From contig JBNGIQ010009446.1 of NCBI GenBank assembly GCA_049999765.1, forward strand, positions 191,117-223,044: a stretch of DNA of 31,928 nucleotides, read 5' to 3'. This stretch comes from Phaeoceros laevis. Taxonomy: Eukaryota > Anthocerotophyta > Anthocerotopsida > Notothyladales. Position numbers and translations under genes: made by a program. Position 1 is the stretch's first letter, and each line of letters begins with the position of its first letter. The notes below the pieces were generated by a model. It was not told the origin of the DNA. It worked only from the letters and a program-made list of their open reading frames with translations, and searched no databases. Below, one piece after another: positions 22,608 through 31,901 of the stretch.

Positions 22608-23320
22608 GGAAAGGAAAAACCAAGCATGTGGAGGTCATAGTGGCAGCCGACTCATTCTTTCATGGACAAAGGGTGGTGCTGAAGTCTGGTCACAGGCAGG
22701 TTCCGGCTATGCACATGGCCTTTGAGGTTAGTTGTCCCGGAACTCCTTTCGATGTTTGGTGCATTCCAGGAGTAGTAGCAGCTTCATCCAAAATGCAGGG
22801 AAGAGAGTATGACGGTGATGTGGTTATTGAATGCCATGAACAGGATTTGCCCAACTTGAGCTTGGACAATAAACCGTTGCGGTGACTGGCCTCTGTGAAC
22901 ACTGGGCAGTCCCCTTGCCATATCCCATCTCTTGGGGGTTGTTGCTGTTCAAAATTGAACAGTGGTGAGACTCGGGTGTCATCTCGTTGTCGAGTCCCAA
23001 CTCTCCAAAGATGAACAACTTGAGGATGGCTGACATGGTGGTTGTCCAGTTTCGGACATGACAGTTGCAAAACGATCTCGTCCCAGCCTGTAATCGTCGT
23101 TGGGCCAAGGCAGGAAGAAGAAACGACTTTTCAGTCTGCCGTCGGTCCTGAATGCTCTTCAACTTCTTTTCCATATTATATGTACAGTGTACACCTCATA
23201 ACTGCAAGATCTCTCGAGTCTCATGGATGAGAAAGGAAGGGTTACAAAACTCTTGAAAACCTGTACGGACAAGCATGTGGAGACTGTAGGTGACGCGTCA
23301 CAGTTAGCCAGGTGGTGTGG
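22608..23320. other. Intergenic region downstream of the PPR gene
   Basis: An unrelated frame of about 100 codons overlaps the PPR stop (22583-22885). It shows no recognisable family and is probably 3' UTR. The remainder has only short frames, and no RNA gene was seen. Confidence 0.45.
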
Positions 23321-23520
23321 CTTTCCACTCTGGCTGATGAGGAGCCTGCAGGCAATAAACTATACATATATATTATACATCTTATCATTTCCTCAGCTAA
23401 CCAGCTCGCTCACCTCACCTCTTTCCACTCTGGCTCATGAGGAGCCTGCAGGCAATAAACTATACATACATATTATACATCTTATCATTTCCTCAGCCAA
23501 CCAGCTCGCTCGCCTCACCT
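23321..23520. repeat. Exact two-copy tandem duplication, 100-bp unit
   Basis: Bases 23321-23420 and 23421-23520 are head-to-tail copies with only about four substitutions in 100 positions. Each copy begins CTTTCCACTCTGGCT and contains CAATAAAC, an AT-rich TATA run and a pyrimidine stretch ending TTTCCTCAG, which resembles a 3' splice site. The bases before and after do not continue the repeat. The unit lies upstream of the dirigent-like gene, so a role in its promoter or leader is possible but unproven. Confidence 0.9.
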
Positions 23521-23655
23521 CACGTCAGGACCTCAGGAAGACGTCGGAGGTCGCCTCCATGTAAGTCTCCCCCACCTGGAAGCCGGGAATGTTCAACTCG
23601 CTCCGGACTCCATGAAACACCTGTAGACCTTCCTGGACCAGCGACACGGATCGAC
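23521..23655. other. Short region between the tandem duplication and the dirigent-like gene
   Basis: Probable leader or promoter of the downstream gene. A donor-like CCATGTAAGT occurs near 23560, so a spliced 5' UTR is possible. No independent gene was seen. Confidence 0.35.
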
Positions 23656-24386
23656 CATGGCGGTGACGTCCTTCACCACAGCGCAATCGTGTGCATTTCC
23701 TCGTTCGCAGCTGCAGGCTCCATCCAGCCAGGTTGCTCTCACGACTGCCTGAACGTGTGCATTTGATTGTGATGCAGGGCTCTGCCACCACAGGAGGCGT
23801 GGTGTTCACCGACGACGGCAAGCTGGTGGTGACCGCGTTCTTGCTGGAACCGTCGAGCTCGCCGGAGCGCAGCGCNNNNNNNNNNNNNNNNNNNNNNNNN
23901 NNNNNNNNNNNNNNNNNNNNNNNNNNNNNNNNNNNNNNNNNNNNNNNNNNNNNNNNNNNNNNNNNNNNNNNNNNNGGCTTCCCGGAGGGCACCAAGTTCG
24001 GCAAGGTTCTGGCGTTCGATGCGCCGGTGCTGCTGGAGCCCGACACCGCCGGCGGCACCAAAATCGCGTCCTACCGCGGCTTCCTCCTCTACTGCTCCAC
24101 CGTGGAGGGCCACGTCCTGCTCAACGCCTCCTTCATCTTCACCGGCGGCGTCCACGCTACCGAGCTACCGGCCGGCACGCGCCTCCAGCTGCAGGGCTCG
24201 TTCGAGACATCCACGTTTGCGGCGGGAGGCAACGCCACGCTCTTCGTCGTGGGAGCGACGGGGCCTCTGCTGGGAGCCACGGGCTATGCCGACTACGAGC
24301 TTGTTCCCGGCGTGGGAGCTCCCGGCGACCTCTTTTTCCGGCTCACGCTCCACATCAAGTTGCCGGCCAAGAAAGCGCACAAGTAG
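23656..24386 (+). CDS. Dirigent-like / AOC-barrel-like protein, interrupted by an assembly gap
   Basis: The C-terminal exon after the gap (23976-24386) is a clean, very GC-rich open frame. It resembles the dirigent beta-barrel: a GKVLAFDAPVL strand, GFLLYCST, ASFIFTGGVHA, RLQLQGSF, LFVVGATGPLLGATGYADYEL and a final FFRLTLHIKL strand. Dirigent proteins steer radical coupling of phenylpropanoids in the cell wall; the AOC family shares the fold. Before the gap, 23779-23875 reads as matching GC-rich coding sequence, preceded by a probable acceptor. A start at 23656 with a donor after 23730 (48-nt intron) is one possible 5' exon, but this is weak and lacks an obvious signal peptide. The 100 unknown bases prevent checking the frame. 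Third codon positions are nearly all G or C, unlike the neighbours. Confidence 0.55.
23876..23975. other. Assembly gap, 100 N
   Basis: Exactly 100 unknown bases, the conventional placeholder for a gap of unspecified size. It falls inside the dirigent-like gene, in the most GC-rich part of the window. The true length, and whether both flanks are truly adjacent, cannot be judged from the sequence. Confidence 0.99.
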
Positions 24387-24784
24387 ACTGGACGGGAGTA
24401 ACTTAGGATGTAGCTCTATTTGGTAACTAACCATATTCCATAATCCAGTTTAGCAAAATCTATAATACAAGCTTTCCAGGGTTAGAGGTGTTTATTATCA
24501 ATTACGTTGGGATGTGTGGAATTTGATTTTTCTTCCACTACTTCCTAACGCTTGCAGATGTTTTGTGTTTGCCCAATCTTTGTCCTCATTGTTTTGTAAG
24601 GACTTGCAAACTTAATCATGTTTGGTTTAGTTTGCATCCCGGTGAATTGTAAAGTAGGTGCAACTTGAGAGTTGGTAGATGCACCTTGGAGGGCTCTTGG
24701 GTTTTTTTTTTATTCCTTTTAGCAAAGGATACCGGGATCCTATAGTTAAGCTTCACAATTGTAGAGTGTGGAAAGATTACCAGT
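24387..24784. other. AT-rich intergenic region upstream of the acyl-CoA synthetase
   Basis: Composition drops sharply from the GC-rich gene on the left to AT-rich sequence, including a T run near 24703. It should contain the dirigent-like 3' UTR and the promoter of the 4CL-like gene. No coding frame is supported. Confidence 0.5.
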
Positions 24785-27040
24785 ATGGAAGTATTACCTG
24801 GAAGCGGGTTTGATGAGTCCACAGGAATCTATCATAGCAAATTGCCTTCTGTGGTGTTGCCAGAAAATCTTTGGTTGGGAGTTGCTGAACACATTCTTTC
24901 AAAGAATAGTGATCACAGGCGTAGAGGAAAGACAGCCATGGTTGATGCATTGACAGGGCAAAAAATGACGTACGAGGAGTTGGAGGAGAGGGTTGCGGAG
25001 CTTGCGGCAGTGTTGACGGACCTAGGAGTGGCAAAGGGTAATGTAGTGTTGATCTTAGCCCCGAATTGTGTGAACTATGCGATCATTGTGTTGGCTACTA
25101 TGCTGCTCGGTGGGATCGTTACTGCTACCAACCCTGCTTACAAGGGGCATGAGCTCGACAAGCAACTACAGAATTCCCATGTTAGTCTTATTTTCAGCAC
25201 CGTCGGGATTGTTAAAAAGTTGTGGCCGCAGTCTAGTTATCTCTCGCAGCGGCCGACGGTGCTAATTGGAGGAGGTGATGAGACTTCTACTGTGATGATG
25301 GGACGCTTATTTCCTTTTATGTCACATCTTATGAATCTGATGAAAAATTCTAGACGGAGGGTTGTATCTGGGCATGTCAGCCAAGGTGACACTGCATTGG
25401 TGCTCTACTCATCCGGCACTACGGGACTTAGCAAGGGGGTTGTTATAAGTCACCGAAACCTTATAGCCTTTACAACTATTTACAACGCAAATCCGACGAG
25501 TGGGTATTTGGAGGATGATGTCTATGCGTGCATAGCTCCTCAATTTCATATCTATGGCCTTGCTGTTCTCACTCTTGCGCAGCTGGCAAGAGGGATAACT
25601 ATTGTCATTCTGCCGAAGTACACCATTACACGCCTCTTGGAAGCGGTGCATAACTATCGCATCACGCACTTGCCACTTGTTCCTCCAATAGTGTTGCAAC
25701 TCACAAACCAAACTCTAGAAACTCTGAGCAAGTATGATTTGAGATCTTTGACACAAATAAGTTGTGGAGCTGCACCTCTCCACAAATCAACTATGCAGCG
25801 GTGTTGTAAGATGTTTCCAGGAGTCACCCTACAACAGGTGAGATCACATTGCTTATGGCAAGAGGTTTCTTCATCTTAATCAACATTGTATTGCATTAAA
25901 TTTTGTGATTGCATATATGGTTGTGATTCAATAATCGTATTCATCACTCTTGTGCTGGTTAATGGGTTGTATCAATGCCATGAATTGCAGGGTTATGGCA
26001 TGACAGAATCAACGGCAGTAGGTGCAACATGTCCGATTGATTACAAACCTGAGTACTTCGGTTCTGTAGGCTTGTTGGCTATCAACACTCAAGCCAAGGT
26101 TGTAGATGTGGATCACAAAATAAGCCTACCTCCTTACGGAAGAGGAGAATTGTGGTTACGTAGTGCCGGAAATATGAAAGGTATGTCACACAAATGGTTG
26201 TCAATTCCCGACTTCTCTTTGATGGTGACATAGACTCTTTGTATGAAGGTCACATTATGGAAATCAGCCTATCCCAACTTGTTTCTTGTACTCCATGTTC
26301 ATCCTGGGTTTTGAATGCAGGTTACTTAAATAACCCAAAGGCAACAGCAGAAGCATTGGACAGCCAAGGATGGCTTCATACAGGTGACGTTGTTTACTTC
26401 AACGATGAAGGCTACCTGTTTGTGGTGGACCGCATCAAGGAGCTGATCAAGTTTAAAGGTTTTCAGGTACCACAAATGTTTTATAGTGCTCGAGGCAGCA
26501 AGGTTATGGAATGTGGGGCAAATCATTGACGATGACTAACTTGGATGTCGTGTTTTGTCTGCAGGTGGCACCGGCAGAATTGGAAGCTTTGCTGATGGCT
26601 CACCCTGACATCGTGGAGGCTGCTGTTATACCGTGAGTGCCTTCTCTAGCTTTGGGAAATGCTCTCTTATGTTACCAGTCCTTTTCTCAGACTTCTCCTC
26701 TCCCGTGTTTGCAGATACCCTGATGAAATGGCAGGGGAAGTTCCCATGGCCTTCATTGTAAAGAAGCTCGGAGCCAGCCTTACGGAAGAGGACGTGATGA
26801 AATACATCGAGGGCAAGGTAATGAATCCAGGGTTGTAAGGTTGGAAGTTCCTCTAATTTTCCATCGTGGCTGTTGCTGACAAACAACTTGCCACCGCAGG
26901 TGGCTTCGTTCAAGAAAGTGAGGAAGGTGGCGTTTATTGAAGCGCTTCCCAAGCTTCCTTCTGGAAAGGTACTCCGCAGGGTGTTGCATCAAAATGCAAA
27001 AAGCGGTTTGGGAAACCCACAGACCAGCTCGAAGCTCTAA
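24785..27040 (+). CDS. 4-coumarate:CoA ligase-like acyl-CoA synthetase with peroxisomal PTS1
   Basis: Exons 24785-25837, 25991-26180, 26321-26466, 26565-26632, 26715-26817 and 26900-27040 encode 566 residues of the ANL adenylating family. The AMP-binding loop reads [11 protein letters not shown] (208-218). GYGMTEST follows at the start of exon 2, then [21 protein letters not shown] and the hinge [13 protein letters not shown]. The catalytic lysine motif near the C-terminus is [12 protein letters not shown]. The protein ends Ser-Lys-Leu (564-566), a peroxisomal signal. The GMTEST form, in place of GMTEAGP, and the SKL end place it with 4CL-like/OPCL-type peroxisomal synthetases, not true monolignol 4CL. 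Fatty acids or jasmonate-type precursors are plausible substrates, but the substrate is unresolved. Codons are more AT-rich than in neighbouring genes. The gene is convergent with the 27241 gene, with 200 bp between stops. Confidence 0.92.
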
Positions 27041-27240
27041 GCGTTTCCCCGCAGATGATCAAAGAACAAAAGCATGTTATCGTTAGCTGAGCTCATTGCC
27101 CTCTGTTTTTTTGTGTTCCTCGCGGAAGACAAAAAAATAGCTGGCAGTAGAAAGCGTGCCTGGGACTGTAAAAGAGCAGAACATTCTGTCCGAATCTGGC
27201 TCTGTAGAATGTAAGTTTCTGCAATGCAAAGAGAGTTGTG

Positions 27241-28158
27241 CTAAGTAAGGAGAATCGTCCCAGGCCCTGTGGTCGGGGAATCCAAAGGCGTCCTCTGCCT
27301 CAAAAAGTATCTACCGGTGCCAGGGGTTCTCCCTGGTGAGCCATTTGCAGCCTCAGGCAGCCCCCGCCGCCTCTTCAGGTCGGAGGAATCAGGGTCAGCC
27401 CCTGGGGTGTCGGCCACAACACCCTTCTTCTTCCTTCCAGGTTTCCTTCCCTTCGGAGGATCGGGTGGCTGCCATCCAGTGGTCTTGTCAGGTTGAGTGT
27501 CCTTCTCAGGTTGAGTCTCGCCAACAGCAGCCTGTACAACGGGCTCTGGCTTCACCGTCACTGCCGGTGCAGCAGCAGCGGGAGCCTGCTCTTGTCCCTC
27601 ACCTCCGGCAGGGACTGAGTTGGGGGGAGCAGCAGAATCAGGCTGCTGCACTTCATCCTGCTCTCCCGCTTGGAGCACGGAAGCCTGGAGAGCAACTGCT
27701 GTAGGAGGCTTGATGTCTTCCCATGGATGGCAACAAACAGGTCTCAATCAGTGGGAAAGCTCCACCACATTCATGACGGCATACAGAGAGGGAGGCAGGC
27801 ATGACAGGGAAGTGAGAGCAGCAATACCTGGCAGGCACAGATTCGCCAAGGAGGTCTGGAGTAGGGACTGGAGGGACTTGGACAGCTGCATCTTCTCCTT
27901 GCGCTTCAGCTCCATTTTCTGCGAGATCTGTAGCACTTGGTCATCGTGGTCCTTGGAAGCAGCCTGCACCTGCCTGAACATCTCCAGCTCGTACTGTGCG
28001 TGCGCATTATTCTTGCATTCCAGCAGGTTGCGCATCTCCTCCAGCTCCTCGTCGATGGCAGCCACAGCGTCGCTTATCCTGTCCACTTCCTGGCCCATCT
28101 CCCGCACCAGCTCCCCATGCGCCTTTAGGAAACTGTCGTGTGCCTCCTTGAGCCCCAT
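27241..28158 (-). CDS. Coiled-coil protein with Pro/Ala-rich linker and basic AT-hook-like C-terminus, function unknown
   Basis: Exon 1 (28158-27828) encodes about 110 residues of nearly continuous coiled coil rich in Glu, Gln, Lys and Leu (for example AIDEELEEMRNLLE). Exon 2 begins at 27716 or 27698, both in frame, and ends at the stop at 27241, giving 268 or 262 residues. Its first half is Pro/Ala/Gln-rich and low complexity. The second half has KGRKPGRKKKG, which resembles an AT-hook and a nuclear localisation signal, then LKRRR and RYFLRQR. This suggests a nuclear, possibly chromatin- or kinetochore-associated protein, but no family was recognised. The start is the ATG directly ahead of the coiled coil, preceded by apparently non-coding sequence. 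Confidence 0.7.
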
Positions 28159-29457
28159 CGCTCTCCTCCTCCGCTGGGCAGTGCAGCTCTTCTCCTTTCT
28201 CGGGGCTAGGGGAAACCACCAGGGCCGACTCCGCTGTGCGCTGTTGCCGCCGCCATTGGCAACTTGGAGTGCAAGTTCCGGCTTTCCGCAATTCGCCCGT
28301 TGGCACGGAATCCAAGGCTTCGCCTACTGGCTGCGCATTTACTACCTGCCTTCAATGACACGCTACTCACTTGTGCGGCATTTCCCACGCCTTGCTGCTC
28401 CAAACGTCGTGCTTCTTGTCGGATGAAGACCACTGAAGCCGCGCATTTGATGTAGCAACTCTCAGCATTGCCTGTCAGTGAGAAGAAGCCGCGTTTAGAA
28501 GGTTTGCTTCCAGTTCGAGTGTATCGGCCATCTCAAACGCATGCAATCCTCTCTTCGCAGGGACCCACAGTCCGATCCTCAGCAGCTAACACTGTCTTGC
28601 AAGACAAGCACACTCCCACGCACCTGCGCCTGACTTGACGATTGATAGCCTCTTGCCTTTGCGGAGCTCCCTTTAGCTCCTCCACAGCCGCTGAGGGTGA
28701 GGCGCGCGCTTACAGGCTGTGACGCGGTTCCCAGTGCGGAAAGGGCTGTCTTCGCACATGCCAGGACTTCATTTGCCAGGACTTCATTAAGGACGCCCGC
28801 CGCATGCGTGAACTGTCCTTGGCGGACGGTACACTAGTTACACCTCTTCAAGGTGTCCTCTTTCATCATAGTTGGCCGAAGTTGTTGTGGTGAGCGGGGT
28901 ACTCATCAACCGCAGCCGGTGGGTCGGTTTTGGAGAAAGCGCGGTGCCGAGGGGCGAGGCACCTTCCGTTCTGCGCTTGCGCGGGCTTGGTATCTCATGG
29001 CCAGCTGCTCCCAAGGTGAGTCATTCTGCAATTGTGCCTGTTTATGAAGTGGACAAATGCGTCTGAAGAATTCGCTTGCAGTAGTTCCGAATCAGTCTTG
29101 TAACGTGTATTGCCCATAGCTGGGGCAGACTGATGACCTTCCTTCATGTGCGGATACGTGAGCAATAGCGAATTTACACAAGTATTTCAACAAACCAGCC
29201 TGCCCCAAGCAGGATAGGTTATCTGCCTTCTTTCGTTCTGAGCATGATTAAATTTGTCACAGCGAAATGTTGCCTGTCAAGAATCGTGACTTGATAGGAT
29301 CTGACTAGCTTTTGTAGGCCTCACGATTTCCTTGCTGGCTTCTAGGGTGGCTGACCATTCAACTCCAGTGAGAGCTTGTCATGCTTTTGGTGCTGGAGAA
29401 GTCTGTAGGTTACCAAGTAAAGCCCTTGACAGACCTTGTCCCCCTGTTTGCTGCATT
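28159..29457. other. Intergenic region with no supported intact gene
   Basis: The first few hundred bases are the likely promoter of the minus-strand coiled-coil gene. Around 28870-29015 is a GC-rich open stretch ending in a good donor (CAAGGTGAGT near 29015), which could be a 5' exon of a rightward transcript. A short ATG frame of six codons precedes that donor at 28997. No protein family was recognised. Confidence 0.4.
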
Positions 29458-29990
29458 ACAATCAACGAAATTCATTTTGACCGCAGACAAGATCACAACC
29501 AGGGATTATGTGCTTATGAGCTTCTGAGTCTGGAGGGAGGGTCCTGTAGCTGATATAGAGCTGAACAACCACCTGTAAGTACAGATGCATCTTAGTCACT
29601 GTCATTCACATAGATCACCCTGCCTGTGGCAGAACAGTTGCAGGTCCATTAGAAAGAGAAAATCAGGCCACCAGAAAGCTTGAAAGGTATGGGTGAATCC
29701 TGGTAGAGTTGGGGGACTGATATGCAGGCAGTGATGCATACTTTTACAGCAGACGACAGAGCCTGAATACTGGCAAAGTTGAAGGAACTTTTTGTCGGAG
29801 TACAAAGGAAGAATATGACATGCCTGATGGTGAGATTGCATTATGTGGTCACAGTGAGAAGGTGGCCAGGAGTAGTGAGGAGTTTGTGGGTTTGTGTGGA
29901 TTGTCACACAGCCATTTGACAACCGAACGACGAACCATTATTTGCAGAGATGCAAGTCGGTTGGAAGAATGGACAATGTTGCCACAGACA
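29458..29990 (+). pseudogene. Decayed PPR-DYW gene (E, E+ and DYW region, several frameshifts and stops)
   Basis: Reading three + frames in order recovers the end of a DYW-type PPR protein. An E-motif phrase FILTADKITTRDYVLMS lies at 29471-29521. The E+ phrase MHTFTADDR then stop then ILAKLKELF occupies about 29734-29793. LCGHSEKVA with intact HSE is at about 29841-29867, VCVDCHTA in another frame at about 29889-29914, and ERRTIICRDASRLEEW at about 29924-29971. GQCCHRQ, where CxCGDYW would be, closes it near 29990. Order and spacing follow a normal DYW domain, except for extra sequence between E and E+ and a deletion between HSE and CxDCH. At least two internal stops and several frame changes mean it cannot encode a working editing factor. 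The HSE and RDASR text is closer to the canonical DYW class than to the intact KP-type gene 7 kb upstream. Confidence 0.75.
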
Positions 29991-30496
29991 ACGGTTCAGG
30001 TCAGGGCTCTCCGGCTGGGGGCCGGAAAGGGCAAGTAGCAATGACACTGGAGATACTACTGCACCATGCTGTTTGAAATGGCTATGGAAACAGCTATTCT
30101 ACCCTTCTCTGCATATTAGATATGAGAAAGCAGTAGCCACATATCTCGCTGTTCCTATCTGGCTGGAGTGTTAAATTGGGTAAGGTTCCTCTAAACTTGT
30201 GCGTCTAACTGACCGCCATCTTCATTGAATGAAGCACCGGACAGCTCGCAAGTTCACCCGAGTTCCGGAATAGTGGTCAATTGCTTTCTATCCATTTTTT
30301 AGTATTCGATTCCTGAGACTGAGTCTAAATGTGAGGGTGACGTGGTGGACTCTTGTCCTGCTCGCTTGCTTGACTCTGTGACCTTGACTTAGATCTGAGT
30401 GGTCCCAGTGCCGGCTGCAACAGTGGGAGGAATGGAAGGTTCAGATGTGGAGAAGCTTAGTGAATCCAGAGGGAATTGCGGGAGCTGCAGTCCGCA
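29991..30496. other. Upstream region of the last gene
   Basis: About 500 bp between the PPR relic and the next start codon. It probably contains that gene's promoter and leader. No repeat or coding segment was recognised. Confidence 0.45.
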
Positions 30497-31901
30497 ATGG
30501 CTACTGTGGTTGTTCCGCTGTCTTCCCCGGAGCATATCGCTGGCACCATCGCTGCTTCAATCGCTGGATTGAAAAGAAATTTTTCTCAGGCTGGTGAATA
30601 CGGTTCAAGATGTGAGGCCTTGACGGCCGCGCTATCACACCTATCTGACCACCTCCACCTGCTGAGGGTAAGATCTAGGCAAGTCCGGTTCTGGAGAATT
30701 TTCATACGGTTGTTGTACCAGGCATGAAGCATATATCGCACTAGTGTTGTAGCCTGAGCTATGAGGAGGATGTTTGCCAATTTCAGGAGGACAATGGCCA
30801 GCAGGGAGATGAGACCAGAAGGATCCGCTTGCTTCTCAAAGCTCGAATATCGGCGTCTATCACGTACTCTGTCGTCCACATGCCCAATGATGAATCCCTA
30901 GTGGTGTGTTGCTGCTGGGAGGGGGGCTGGGACCCTGTGGCAGATGGCTTGGACAAACAGCTCAATGAAACGCGGAGCCTGGTGGAGGAGATTGCTAGCT
31001 ACACCAAGGTAAACGTACGATTTTTACAAGGTTCCACTGGCACTGCAAATTGTGCGCACAACTTGAGAGAATGCCTCACAAGTGGAAAAATGTCCAGGCT
31101 ACTGCGGGCGGCGGACATAGCCAGGAGGGGAACAGACTTCCTGCGCCTGTGTCTGTTTTATCGGGAGTCTCCTGCTTGACCGTAACGACGACTCCATCTT
31201 TGGATAAGCAGCTCCAAAGGGCAGAAGAGCTCAGGTTTTCAGTCGTAGACTCGAGCCAGAGGCTGGTGTACACTGTGAAGATTAGGAAAAACGATCCGAC
31301 TGCTCGGTTCGGTGATAGACGATTGGCGGCAAGCATCGAAATTGAGGATGGAGGAGGGCACGGCAAGAGGGAGCTGGACATTCGACTGCCAGAGCAGCCA
31401 GAGCCTGAGGGCCCTAATTACGGCCCTCGGGAGCGGAGGGCCTTCCTCTCTTGCTCTGGCTCCCTACAGGCTGAGGTGAAAAGCGTGCTGCCGAACATCG
31501 ACAGGTGGCGTGCTGGTCCTCCCAAATTCGGGGCTGCGACATTGCTGCATCTACAACATAGGGATTTGTCTTGGTACTTGCTATATGACACTCGGTGTAC
31601 AAATACCCGGCTATACATACCACAAAACTATTCTGTGGAGTTGCAGTTGTCAGCAAAAGTTTTCGAACTGGGGTTGGAGGGAGGTCCCGTTGGCACATTC
31701 CAAGTGAAGGGAACAAAGAAGGAATTCGAAACTTCCTATGTGTGTGTTGTAGAGCAGACTGGAGAGGTTCTTGCCATGTACCACCATCGTCGGCATAAAC
31801 TACTCGGTGTGGTTCGATTTATCGGCGTTGGAATGCACCCCGAGTTGCGTGATCTGATTATGGGAGCTTTAGTGGCTATGGGACTTGACAGTCAGCTGTG
31901 A
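30497..31901 (+). CDS. Unrecognised plant protein: helical N-terminal half, beta-rich C-terminal half
   Basis: Exon 1 is 30497-30667 and exon 2 is 30787-31008, both with good splice sites. Exon 3 ends at the stop at 31901. Its acceptor is ambiguous, with in-frame choices giving exon starts at 31098, 31125, 31209 or 31212 (about 361-398 residues). The first 130 residues look helical, with a SPEHIAGTIAASIAGLKRNF amphipathic start and conserved-looking Trp and Cys (CCCWEGGWDP). The phrase LDKQL occurs near the end of exon 2 and again just ahead of the beta-rich half. The second half has short alternating hydrophobic stretches (RFSVVDSSQRLVYTVKI, SYVCVVEQTGEVLAMY) and ends with a hydrophobic helix, loosely like a tubby/LURP-one barrel. 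That comparison is weak. The ATG at 30497 is the first in its open frame. Confidence 0.7.

Noticed and set aside
22583-22885. 100-codon frame overlapping the PPR stop, considered as a PPR extension or separate gene
   Set aside because: It is in a different frame from the PPR, has no recognised domain, and the PPR domain is complete at its GRP end.
23437-23766. 109-codon + frame running from the second tandem copy into the dirigent-like 5' region
   Set aside because: It starts inside the tandem repeat and gives low-complexity Arg/Ser/Pro-rich text with no homology; probably a leader sequence.
28872-29553. Possible spliced gene joining the GC-rich stretch near 28997 to a frame at 29318-29553
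   Set aside because: A donor at about 29015 and an acceptor at about 29317 can be joined in frame, but the product resembles no protein. The right part overlaps the PPR pseudogene, whose other frame carries the recognisable E motif.
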